Shown here: piece by piece, positions 1 to 6,561 of the stretch
How the letters are laid out: each line of letters begins with the position of its first letter
How positions within the stretch are numbered: position 1 is the stretch's first letter
The notes under the pieces: model-generated
What the model was told of the DNA's origin: nothing
Database searches by the model: none
What the model saw: only the letters and a program-made list of their open reading frames with translations
DNA from: an uncultured Muribaculaceae bacterium
Lineage (GTDB): Bacteria > Bacteroidota > Bacteroidia > Bacteroidales > Muribaculaceae
Assembly (NCBI GenBank): GCA_938039795.1
Contig: CALHWU010000048.1
Location: 1 to 10,517, forward strand
Direction of reading: 5' to 3'
Length of the DNA stretch: 10,517 nt
Translations under genes and position numbers: made by a program

Positions 1-918
1 TTGAAACGTTTTATGGCGTCGCGACTTGATTTCGTGGCGTCATATCCCGAACCGGAGCCCTACCGGCTTGAGCGTCGCATAGCGTCGCGTCTTGGTCTGG
101 ACGAGGGAGAGGTGATGGTGACTGCTGGAGTGACCGACGCGATCTATACTATAGCGCGGAATCTCGCTGCCGCGGGTCGTTGTGGCATCGTCGGTCCGAC
201 TTTCGCCGAGTATGCCGACGCCTGCGTGGCGGCCGGTAACGTGCCGGTTTATTTTCATGATGCTGCGGAAGCGGCTGTGGCATCGGATATCGTGTGGATC
301 TGCAATCCCAACAATCCCGACGGCCATGTTCTTGAGGCTTCGTTCCTGACCGATCTTATAGGAAGCCGTCCGGAGGTCATGTTTGTGATCGATACGGCAT
401 ATGCCGATTATTGCAAGGTGTCGCGTCCTGATATCGTGGCGATGGCTCGGCTGCATAATGTAGTGATGTTGCACTCGTTGACCAAGCAGTGCTGTGTGCC
501 GGGTCTCCGGGTTGGGTATGTGACGGCATGCGCTGAGACCATCAGTCGCCTTCGTCGTCACCGCATGCCGTGGGCCGTCAATGCTCTGGCGTCGGATTGC
601 GCTGAGTTTCTACTTGATAATCCGCCACATATTCCGGTCGACATGATACTCTCCGAGAGTCGCCGCATGCAGCAGGAGATCGCGGCGATGGGATATGATG
701 TGACGCCGTCCGAAACGAATTTCTTTTTATGCCTGATGCCTCGTGGCTCGGCGTCCACTTTTAAGGAGTGGCTGGCAGAGCGGAGGGGATTGCTGATACG
801 TGATGCGTCGAATTTTTCAGGTCTCTCCGCCGGGCATTTCCGTATCGCCGCGCAGCGGCCGGAAGAGAATGATATTCTGCTTGATCAACTGAAGATATGG
901 GCTCGGAAGTATTGCTGA
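1..918 (+). CDS. cobD: L-threonine-O-3-phosphate decarboxylase (CobD), 5' partial
   Basis: PLP-dependent fold-type I enzyme of the HisC/CobD group, cytoplasmic. CobD decarboxylates L-threonine phosphate to (R)-1-amino-2-propanol phosphate, the linker of the cobalamin nucleotide loop. Visible in window numbering: NPNNPDG at 102-108, the PLP-ring Asp131 with Tyr134 (IDTAY), the Schiff-base Lys162 in SLTKQCCVPGLRVGY, and the substrate-carboxylate Arg281 in FRIAAQ. The reading frame is open to the window edge. About 30-40 residues that normally precede the RYPDPE-like segment (here SYPEPEPYRLE) are missing, so the TTG at base 1 is an internal codon, not the start. The stop lies 22 bases inside cbiB, which points to cotranscription and favours CobD over histidinol-phosphate aminotransferase; sequence alone separates those two poorly. 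Naming caution: in Pseudomonas nomenclature this enzyme is cobC, and cobD means cbiB. Confidence 0.85.
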   Translation: MKRFMASRLDFVASYPEPEPYRLERRIASRLGLDEGEVMVTAGVTDAIYTIARNLAAAGRCGIVGPTFAEYADACVAAGNVPVYFHDAAEAAVASDIVWICNPNNPDGHVLEASFLTDLIGSRPEVMFVIDTAYADYCKVSRPDIVAMARLHNVVMLHSLTKQCCVPGLRVGYVTACAETISRLRRHRMPWAVNALASDCAEFLLDNPPHIPVDMILSESRRMQQEIAAMGYDVTPSETNFFLCLMPRGSASTFKEWLAERRGLLIRDASNFSGLSAGHFRIAAQRPEENDILLDQLKIWARKYC

Positions 919-1838
919 CAGGACTTGTCGCCGGATGGCTGCTTGATCTGATGATCGGCGATCCGTCATGGCTCCCTCATCCGGTAGTGGGGATGGGGCG
1001 GTCGATCGCGTTCATGGAGCGGCGGCTCAATCGTGGCGCTCACCGGGTAGCTAAAGGTGCATTTACCGCGGTCTCGCTCATCGTGCTGACATTTGTCGCC
1101 GCGTGGTGTGCCGTGCGGCTGCTTGATCACTGGATGATCGCAGAGATGGCGGTCGGCATTGTCACTGTGTTCTGTTGTCTGGCGGGCACGACGCTCGTCA
1201 GAGAGGTGGCCGGAGTGTTCAAGGCTCTCGAGCGCTCGCTTGCCGACGGCCGGCGTCAGGTCAGCCGGATCGTGGGGCGTGACACTGGCGCTTTGTCGGA
1301 GCAGGAGGTCGCCACGGCGGCTCTTGAGACTCTTGCGGAAAACCTGTCGGACGGCGTGGTCGCTCCGCTCTTATGGTATGTGGCGCTTGGGGTCCCGGGG
1401 ATGCTGGCATATAAGATGGTCAATACGCTCGATTCAATGATAGCATATCGTAGCGAACGTTTTATTGAGTTCGGCCGCTGGGCCGCGCGTATCGACGATG
1501 TAGCCAACTGGATTCCGGCGCGCCTTACCGCTTTTCTGATAATCCTCGCCGCAGGGCGTCCGGGACTTTGGAGATTTGTCATGCGTTTCGGACGGTGTCA
1601 TGCAAGCCCCAATTCAGGATGGCCGGAGGCGGCGATGGCCGGAGTGCTGGGCTGTCGTTTCGGGGGTACGCACGATTATTTCGGTGAGGCGGTCTACAAG
1701 CCGTATATCGGCACTGATCCGCGGCCGATCACGCGCGGCGATGCGGAGAAGGCCATGAAAGTGGCCCGGCGAGCGGAGCTGCTTGCGGTAGTGCTCGCTG
1801 CATTGACGATCACCGCCATATCAGCAGCCGTGCGGTGA
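897..1838 (+). CDS. cbiB: Adenosylcobinamide-phosphate synthase CbiB
   Basis: Integral membrane enzyme of late cobalamin synthesis that amidates adenosylcobyric acid with aminopropanol phosphate (the CobD product) to give adenosylcobinamide phosphate. The 313 residues match the family's usual length. CbiB signatures in order are GDPSWLPHPVVGMG (21-34), LAENLSDGVVAPL (146-158), YKMVNTLDSM (172-181), RIDDVANWIPARLTA (198-212) and HASPNSGWPEAAMAG (235-249). Hydrophobic stretches near residues 5-20, 55-75, 82-102, 155-172, 207-222 and 295-312 fit a multi-spanning protein. The ATG at 897 lies inside the end of cobD (22-base overlap), suggesting translational coupling. It is the last gene of the rightward operon; the next gene is convergent. 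The remaining nucleotide-loop genes (cobU, cobS, cobT) are not in the window. Confidence 0.95.
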   Translation: MGSEVLLTGLVAGWLLDLMIGDPSWLPHPVVGMGRSIAFMERRLNRGAHRVAKGAFTAVSLIVLTFVAAWCAVRLLDHWMIAEMAVGIVTVFCCLAGTTLVREVAGVFKALERSLADGRRQVSRIVGRDTGALSEQEVATAALETLAENLSDGVVAPLLWYVALGVPGMLAYKMVNTLDSMIAYRSERFIEFGRWAARIDDVANWIPARLTAFLIILAAGRPGLWRFVMRFGRCHASPNSGWPEAAMAGVLGCRFGGTHDYFGEAVYKPYIGTDPRPITRGDAEKAMKVARRAELLAVVLAALTITAISAAVR

Positions 1839-1862
1839 TGGCACCGGTTGCCGATATGGCGG
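1813..1862. terminator. Inverted repeat between convergent cbiB and M18 genes, possible terminator
   Basis: The ten bases at 1813-1822 (ccgccatatc) are the exact reverse complement of 1853-1862 (gatatggcgg), around a 30-base loop. The loop holds a smaller GGCA/TGCC hairpin (1840-1843 with 1849-1852). The left arm lies in the last codons of cbiB and the right arm 24 bases beyond the M18 stop. This is the right place for a bidirectional 3'-end structure, but neither strand has a clear T-run after it. A competing 7-bp pairing (1809-1815 with 1833-1839) also exists. Confidence 0.35.
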
Positions 1863-1885
1863 ATGTTAGAGTCTGAAATCTATGG

Positions 1886-3181
1886 TCAGATACCGTAGAA
1901 TGTGCGGAATGCACGGATGATGTTGACGTGGTCGGCAGTCGAGGCTGTCTCGCGCACGGAGTGCATTGCCCATACGCCCGCTCCCATGTCGACGCCACGC
2001 AGATCGAGCTGAGCAGTGAGTATGTTGCCAAGCGTGGATCCTCCGGCCACATCGCTGTGGTTGACGAAATACTGGCATGGTACTCCGGCTTCCTCACATA
2101 CGTTGCGGAACACGGCCGCGCTGTCAGCATCGGTCATATATTTGCAGTTGGCATTGATCTTTATCACAGGGCCGCCTCCGAGCACCGGGTGATTGGTCGG
2201 ATCCTGCTTTTCGGCATAGTTGGGATGGACTGCATGGGCATTGTCGGCCGACACCATGAACGACGACGCTATGCTGATCAGGAACGCCTCTTCGGTCCAG
2301 CCAAGCGAATTGCATATGCGCTTGAGAATATTGTGGAGTACGGGCGAGGCCGCTCCCTGCTTGGTGCCGCTGCCGGTCTCTTCGTTGTCGAAGATCGCCA
2401 TTACCTTGATCGCTCCTTCGGCATCCGACTCCAGTAGGGCAGTCATCGCTGCATGCACCATCGACAGATCGTCGATGCGCCCCGACGTTATGAACTCGTC
2501 ATTCAGCCCCGTTGTGCAGGCCGGAGTGGTGTCGTAGAGCGAGAGATCATAGTCTATGATCATTTCCGGATCAACATTGAGTTCTTCGGCCACAAGATGT
2601 CTGACGAGCCCTTTCTCGTCGCCCGCACGATCCACGCGGCCTATCACCGGAAGCATGTCTTTCTGCTTCGAAAGGGGATTGCCGTCGTTGACCGACCGGT
2701 TGAAATGAATGGCAAGGTGAGGAATGGTCAGTAGCGGTCGGTCGAACTTAACAAGTCTTACGAGCGGATGGAGAGGATCCTGTCCGCGGAGTATGACGCG
2801 TCCGGCTATAGAGAGCGGGCGGTCAAACCACGTGTAGAGTATCGGGCCGCCGTACACTTCCGTATTGAGTTTTACTATGTTGCCGTCGCATAGCATCTCG
2901 CAGTTGGGTTTGATGCGGAATCCGGGTGAATCGCTGTGTGCGGCTATGATACGGAACCCGTCTTCGGGGTCGGAATCGCCGACTATGAAAGCGAAAATGG
3001 CAGAGTCGTTTTTTGTGACGTAGTAGCGTCCGCCACGGCTTATCTCCCATGCTTCGCGGAGGTCGAGGCGTTCGAAACCCTCGGCGTCAAGCCGTCGGCG
3101 CACTGTGTCGACAGCCAGAAAATTGACCGGTGACGAGTCGAGAAAAGTGCAGAGATCAGAAATGTAGGCGTTGTGTTCCAT
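1886..3181 (-). CDS. apeB: M18 family aspartyl aminopeptidase
   Basis: Dinuclear metal aminopeptidase of peptidase family M18, cytoplasmic, expected to remove N-terminal acidic (or other) residues from peptides; specificity cannot be read from sequence. The 431 residues are typical. Expected metal and catalytic residues are present: His82 and Asp84 in AAHSDSPGFRIKP, Asp237 in SGRIDDLSM, the Glu267-Glu268 pair in FDNEETGSGTKQGA, Asp313 with His316 in SADNAHAVHPNY, and His406 in GVWAMHSVRE. The glycine-rich NHSDVAGGSTLGNI (374-387) is also family-typical. The ATG at 3181 follows the DUF5063 stop after a single base, so the gene is almost certainly the last of the yicC-gmk-nadD-DUF5063 operon. 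The symbol apeB is the common bacterial label for M18 enzymes. Confidence 0.93.
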   Translation of the reverse strand: MEHNAYISDLCTFLDSSPVNFLAVDTVRRRLDAEGFERLDLREAWEISRGGRYYVTKNDSAIFAFIVGDSDPEDGFRIIAAHSDSPGFRIKPNCEMLCDGNIVKLNTEVYGGPILYTWFDRPLSIAGRVILRGQDPLHPLVRLVKFDRPLLTIPHLAIHFNRSVNDGNPLSKQKDMLPVIGRVDRAGDEKGLVRHLVAEELNVDPEMIIDYDLSLYDTTPACTTGLNDEFITSGRIDDLSMVHAAMTALLESDAEGAIKVMAIFDNEETGSGTKQGAASPVLHNILKRICNSLGWTEEAFLISIASSFMVSADNAHAVHPNYAEKQDPTNHPVLGGGPVIKINANCKYMTDADSAAVFRNVCEEAGVPCQYFVNHSDVAGGSTLGNILTAQLDLRGVDMGAGVWAMHSVRETASTADHVNIIRAFRTFYGI

Positions 3182-3182
3182 A

Positions 3183-3701
3183 TCAGTCGATTTCGGATGA
3201 TGAATATTTGAGTTTGTTGAGGGCGCGGAGATTGTTGCAGAGTATCTGGCTCCAGTAGCTCTCGAAATCCTCTTTCATGGCGGCAAGAGCGTCCGGCGCC
3301 AGTGCGGCCGGGTCGGGCTTGATCATCTCTATGAAGTTGTAGACCGACTGGAATATGTCGGTCAGTCCTTCGGATATGCTTGCCGCTATGGGTGTGTCGG
3401 AGTATTTCATGTCTTCCTCGAATACCTCAAGATACGTATCGTCAGGCCCCATGAGGTTCTCTATGGCGCGCCTGATAGATTCGTAGTAATCTTCATCGAG
3501 CACAGGGACGATATAGGCGTCCTCGCTGATCGACCCTATGGTCAGGTCAGAAGCCGCAATGTAGATTCTCGGCAGGAGCCGGAGCATTGTGTCGACAAAT
3601 TCCTGACGGTCGGTCTCGGCGGCCGATTCGGCGGCCACGCGGTATTCGTTGCAGAGGCCGATGAATGCGAGAGCGTTGTTGTTGAGAATGGTATCACTCA
3701 T
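3183..3701 (-). CDS. DUF5063 domain-containing protein, function unknown
   Basis: Small acidic, mostly helical soluble protein (172 residues with this start); I see no signal peptide or membrane segment. It resembles the DUF5063 family known from Bacteroidetes, recognised from overall character: an N-terminal FIGLCNEYRVAAE-like helix, an LPRIYIAAS segment, an acidic VLDEDYYESIRRAIENLMG region, and a C-terminal helix with SYWSQILCNNLRALNKL. No catalytic motif is evident and I assign no function. The start is uncertain. The ATG at 3701 overlaps the nadD stop by 8 bases (ATGAGTGA), the kind of junction seen elsewhere in this operon. An upstream in-frame ATG at 3728 would add nine residues and a 35-base overlap; a GGGAG lies only three bases before it. 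The stop is one base ahead of the M18 gene. Confidence 0.8.
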   Translation of the reverse strand: MSDTILNNNALAFIGLCNEYRVAAESAAETDRQEFVDTMLRLLPRIYIAASDLTIGSISEDAYIVPVLDEDYYESIRRAIENLMGPDDTYLEVFEEDMKYSDTPIAASISEGLTDIFQSVYNFIEMIKPDPAALAPDALAAMKEDFESYWSQILCNNLRALNKLKYSSSEID

Positions 3702-4269
3702 ATAGATGGTTGTGTCTGATGTATTCATATACTCCCGGCGGGAGGAAATATGTCATGTCGTCGCCGCGCGACAGAGCTTCGCGGATGAATGTGCTCGAGA
3801 TCTCCGTCATGGGAGCGTCGATCACACGGCAGCCTGAATGCAAGGGGCCGCTGACCGGGAATCCGGGACGCGGATACACGATGACGCCATAGTCCGACAG
3901 GATCTTTTCGCTTTCGCGCCACTGGCTGAACCGCGTCCAGTTGTCGCTGCCGGTGATGATGTGGAAGTCGGTCGACGGATACCGGTCCGAAAGGTGCCGC
4001 AAAGTGTCGATGGTGTAAGAGGGCCGCGGGAGGGAGAGTTCGGCGTCGCATATCCGGATTCCGGAGCTGTTGTCGGCCGAAACGGCTATTTCGAGCATTC
4101 GGAGCCGATGACGGTCATCGATGAGCGAAGCGCTTTCTTTAAGCGGATTCTGCGGCGACAATACCATCCACACTTCGTCGAGCCCGGCATATTGGGCCAT
4201 ATAGCTCGCCACCATCATGTGGCCGGTATGGACGGGGTTGAACGATCCCCCCATCAGTCCTACGGTCAT
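3694..4269 (-). CDS. nadD: Nicotinate-nucleotide adenylyltransferase NadD
   Basis: Transfers AMP from ATP to nicotinate mononucleotide, forming deamido-NAD in NAD synthesis; cytoplasmic. The 191 residues match the family. The nucleotidyltransferase signature GGSFNPVHTGH is at 7-17, with His14 and His17 forming the ATP-binding H-x-x-H. GSDNWTRF at 107-114 corresponds to the usual GADN-type segment, and ISSTFIR at 157-163 is the second ATP-phosphate motif. The C-terminal PPGVYEYIRHNHLY is typical of bacterial NadD. The ATG at 4269 overlaps the gmk stop as ATGA (4 bases), and its stop overlaps the next gene, so it is an internal gene of the leftward operon. Gmk and NadD are normally essential. 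Confidence 0.96.
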   Translation of the reverse strand: MTVGLMGGSFNPVHTGHMMVASYMAQYAGLDEVWMVLSPQNPLKESASLIDDRHRLRMLEIAVSADNSSGIRICDAELSLPRPSYTIDTLRHLSDRYPSTDFHIITGSDNWTRFSQWRESEKILSDYGVIVYPRPGFPVSGPLHSGCRVIDAPMTEISSTFIREALSRGDDMTYFLPPGVYEYIRHNHLYE

Positions 4270-4835
4270 GAGTTGACAAACTGCTTGATGGCGCGGTCGG
4301 TGTCGGCTACGGCCTTGTCGAGATCGTCGTTGACTATCCTTACGTCGTAGGAAGGTGCGAACGAGAGTTCATACTCGGCTTTGCCGAGACGCTGTTCGAT
4401 CGCTTCGGGTGTCTCGGTGCCGCGTCCCTCCAGACGCGAGCGCAAGGCGTCTATGCTCGGCGGCTCGATGAATAGAGCAAGCGCACGGTCGCCGTACATG
4501 CGTTTTACGTTGACTCCGCCTTTGACGTCGATGTCAAGCACTACATTATGTCCTTCGCGGCATCGGCGTTCTACCTCGCTTTTGAGGGTGCCGTAGAAGC
4601 GCCCCGGATAGACCTCCTCGTACTCGACGAAATTGTCGTCGGCGATATGCTTGCGGAACTCTTCGTCGGTAAGAAACCAGTAGTTGACTCCGTGGGTCTC
4701 TCCGTTGCGGGGCGCACGGTTTGTGGCCGATACGGAGAACTCCATATCGATTTCGCCCTTCTGTAGCAGACGGTTGATGATGGTTGATTTGCCGCAGCCC
4801 GACGGGGCGCTGACGATTATGATCTTGCCTTCCAT
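4266..4835 (-). CDS. gmk: Guanylate kinase
   Basis: Phosphorylates GMP (and dGMP) to the diphosphate with ATP; needed for GTP and for recycling of cyclic dinucleotides. The 189 residues match the family. The Walker A loop SAPSGCGKST is at 9-18. The GMP-binding region includes Ser35, Arg40, Arg43 and Glu46 (SVSATNRAPRNGE), then EYEEVYPGRFYGT (71-83), where Tyr81 and the YGT turn are conserved. LDIDVKGG (100-107) follows. The lid arginines are in LRSRLEGRGTE (131-141). It lies 41 bases after yicC and overlaps nadD by four bases. I see no TAnnTTTG box in the short gap, so transcription probably comes from the yicC promoter. Confidence 0.97.
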   Translation of the reverse strand: MEGKIIIVSAPSGCGKSTIINRLLQKGEIDMEFSVSATNRAPRNGETHGVNYWFLTDEEFRKHIADDNFVEYEEVYPGRFYGTLKSEVERRCREGHNVVLDIDVKGGVNVKRMYGDRALALFIEPPSIDALRSRLEGRGTETPEAIEQRLGKAEYELSFAPSYDVRIVNDDLDKAVADTDRAIKQFVNS

Positions 4836-4876
4836 TGTGTGAGCGGATGGTTAGGAATATTTTGGTAGGTCGCTGT

Positions 4877-5752
4877 TCAGAGTACGTTGAGCACCTGTTC
4901 CTTTATCTGTTCAAGCTCATCTTTCATGCGCACGACAAGGCGCTGCAGTTCGGCATGGTTGCTCTTGGATCCGAGAGTGTTGATCTCGCGTCCCATCTCC
5001 TGACTGATGAAGCCGAGCTTTTTGCCCTGGCCCGGCTCGCCTTTGAGAGTTTCCAAGAAGTAGGTGAGGTGCTGCTTGAGGCGCTGCTTCTCTTCGTTGA
5101 TGTCGAGTTTTTCGATATAATATATCATCTCCTGTTCCAGTCGTCCGAGATCCACCTCCACCTGTTCCAGTTTGCCGAGGTTGTCCTCTATTCGCGCACG
5201 TATGCGGCTGACACGTTCGGTTTCATAGCGGGGCACATCTGCAAGCAGGGTGTCGATGCGTTCGATGCGCAGGGCGAAGAATTCCTCCAGTTTGCGTCCT
5301 TCTGTCCGGCGGTAATCCACGAGGGCGTCAGCCGCGGCATCGGCGGCTTTCATCAGGGCGTCGGTCTCGTTTTCGCCGGCCTCGGCAGGGGAGTCGGCTT
5401 TCATGATGTCGGGCAGACGCATCAGTAGTGGCAGCCAGTCGGCAGGAGCGGCGATTCCGAGCTCGCGGGCAATGTCTTCGAGACTCTGTTTGTAGGCCTT
5501 TATGAGCGGTAGGTTGAACTGTGCGGACGTGTCGCTGCTCAGACTCTCCACGCTGACCACAGCTTCTACTTTGCCGCGCTCAATCTTGCGGGCCAGACGG
5601 TTGCGCAGCTCCAGTTCGATTTCTCGGTAGACTGAAGGTATACGGAGCGACATGTCGAGCTGTTTGCTGTTGAGCGATTTGATCTCGACGGTTATTTTTT
5701 TATTATCTATTTCGACAACCGATTTGCCGAAACCTGTCATGGATAGCAGCAT
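4877..5752 (-). CDS. yicC: YicC/YloC family endoribonuclease
   Basis: YicC-family protein, 291 residues, full length. Members are reported as endoribonucleases acting in RNA turnover; the role here is by homology. The N-terminal YicC domain opens with LLSMTGFGKSVVEIDNKK (2-19) and continues through VEIKSLNSKQLDMSLRIP. The C-terminal DUF1732-type domain includes EEKQRLKQHLTYFLETL and ends with QEMGREINTLGSKSNHAE followed by an LVVRMKDELEQIKEQV helix, the best-conserved part of the family. The central region (roughly 165-240) is charged and likely coiled coil. It is the first gene of the leftward operon with gmk and nadD; the yicC-gmk pairing is widely conserved. A Bacteroidetes promoter box lies about 22 bases upstream of the ATG. 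Confidence 0.94.
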   Translation of the reverse strand: MLLSMTGFGKSVVEIDNKKITVEIKSLNSKQLDMSLRIPSVYREIELELRNRLARKIERGKVEAVVSVESLSSDTSAQFNLPLIKAYKQSLEDIARELGIAAPADWLPLLMRLPDIMKADSPAEAGENETDALMKAADAAADALVDYRRTEGRKLEEFFALRIERIDTLLADVPRYETERVSRIRARIEDNLGKLEQVEVDLGRLEQEMIYYIEKLDINEEKQRLKQHLTYFLETLKGEPGQGKKLGFISQEMGREINTLGSKSNHAELQRLVVRMKDELEQIKEQVLNVL

Positions 5753-5773
5753 ATTTGATCATATAATTTGTCA

Positions 5774-5806
5774 CAAATTTACGATTTAAGCGCGAAATAG
5801 CGTAAC
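5774..5806 (-). promoter_or_regulatory. Probable promoter of the yicC-gmk-nadD operon
   Basis: Reading leftwards, 5781-5774 is TAAATTTG, an exact match to the Bacteroidetes -7 consensus TAnnTTTG, ending 22 bases before the yicC ATG. That leaves a leader of roughly 15 bases, which is typical. The expected -33 position about 21 bases upstream holds only GTTA (5806-5803), a weak match, and it lies inside the -7 box of the opposing tsaB promoter. Confidence 0.6.
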
Positions 5807-5810
5807 TTTG
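5778..5810 (+). promoter_or_regulatory. Probable promoter of tsaB
   Basis: TAACTTTG at 5803-5810 is an exact match to the Bacteroidetes -7 consensus TAnnTTTG and sits 19 bases before the tsaB ATG, giving a very short leader. A weak -33 candidate, TTTA, is at 5778-5781 with a 21-base spacer; it falls within the -7 box of the divergent yicC promoter. Confidence 0.65.
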
Positions 5811-5829
5811 CACGAAATATTTTGAGAAA

Positions 5830-6561
5830 ATGGCTGTAATACTTAATATAGATACTTCCACGGAGGTCTGTTCGGTGGCCTTGTCGGCCGAAGGAACAGT
5901 GCTGTGTCATCGTGAGGAATTCGAGCAGCGCAACCACGCTACGCTGCTCAGCGGGTTTATAAAGGATTGTCTTGACCGCCTCAGGGAGCTGGAACTAAAT
6001 CTTGATGCGGTCGCCGTTTCGATGGGACCGGGCAGCTATACGGGGCTGCGGATAGGGCTTTCGGAGGCAAAGGGACTGGCGTATGCCATGAGGCTTCCGC
6101 TGATAGGCATAGATACTCTTCAGCTGCTGGCAGTGTCGGTGATGTTCTCCACAGAGGAGTATCCCGAAGGTGCTCTGTATGCTCCGATGATTGATGCGCG
6201 GCGCATGGAGGTATTCACGGCTGTCTATGATCAGGCGCTGTCGCCGCTGATGGAGCCGGCGCCGCTGATACTCAATGAATCAAGCTATGAAAAGTATCTG
6301 GAGCAGGGGCCGGTATTGTTCTTCGGCAACGGCAGCGATAAGGCGCGCGAGGTTATAACCTCGTTAAACGCTGTGTTTGTGCCCAGCATAAAGCCTCTGG
6401 CTGTCGATATGACGGCTCTGTCGGAACTGAAGTGGAGCCGGCGGGAGTTTCTTGATCTGGCATATTCAACTCCGTGGTATCGCAAGGAATTTCAGGCGAC
6501 ATCTCCGCGTGATCCTCTGGCGAGCAGCAGTGCGAGCAAGAGTCCGCGCGTGAGCAGGTAG
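5830..6561 (+). CDS. tsaB: tRNA N6-threonylcarbamoyladenosine synthesis protein TsaB
   Basis: Non-catalytic ASKHA-fold partner of TsaD, required with TsaC and TsaE for the t6A37 modification of ANN-decoding tRNAs; cytoplasmic. Landmarks: ILNIDTSTEVCSVAL (4-18), the RNHATLL segment (35-41), the signature MGPGSYTGLRIGLSEAKGLA (66-85), and MIDARRMEVFTAVYD (120-134). The segment DLAYSTPWYRKEFQAT (209-224) corresponds to the usual end of Bacteroidetes TsaB (an AY-x-x-P-x-Y-x-K-x-F-x-A pattern). After it the frame continues for 19 more residues, rich in Ser, Arg and Pro, encoded on the strand opposite the end of the MATE gene. The tail is probably an acquired extension. The gene is transcribed alone, from a promoter divergent to yicC. 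Confidence 0.93.
   Translation: MAVILNIDTSTEVCSVALSAEGTVLCHREEFEQRNHATLLSGFIKDCLDRLRELELNLDAVAVSMGPGSYTGLRIGLSEAKGLAYAMRLPLIGIDTLQLLAVSVMFSTEEYPEGALYAPMIDARRMEVFTAVYDQALSPLMEPAPLILNESSYEKYLEQGPVLFFGNGSDKAREVITSLNAVFVPSIKPLAVDMTALSELKWSRREFLDLAYSTPWYRKEFQATSPRDPLASSSASKSPRVSR

Noticed and set aside
40..561. 173-codon open frame on the - strand across cobD
   Set aside because: It is antisense to a gene with clear PLP-enzyme motifs; the translation is rich in His and Arg with no family resemblance.
1928..2437. 169-codon + strand open frame opposite the M18 peptidase
   Set aside because: Shadow of a well-supported gene; no recognisable domain and no promoter or start context.
3838..4350. 170-codon + strand open frame opposite nadD and gmk
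   Set aside because: Shadow of two genes with all family motifs intact.
4835..5428. 197-codon open frame on the + strand opposite yicC, with a hydrophobic-looking Phe/Leu-rich product
   Set aside because: The Phe/Leu bias is what antisense of a Glu/Lys-rich coiled-coil gene produces; YicC on the other strand is strongly supported from end to end.
5694..5701. Seven-base homopolymer near the start of yicC as a possible phase-variation tract
   Set aside because: The frame is intact and encodes the conserved NKK-I segment; seven bases in AT-rich codons is not unusual.
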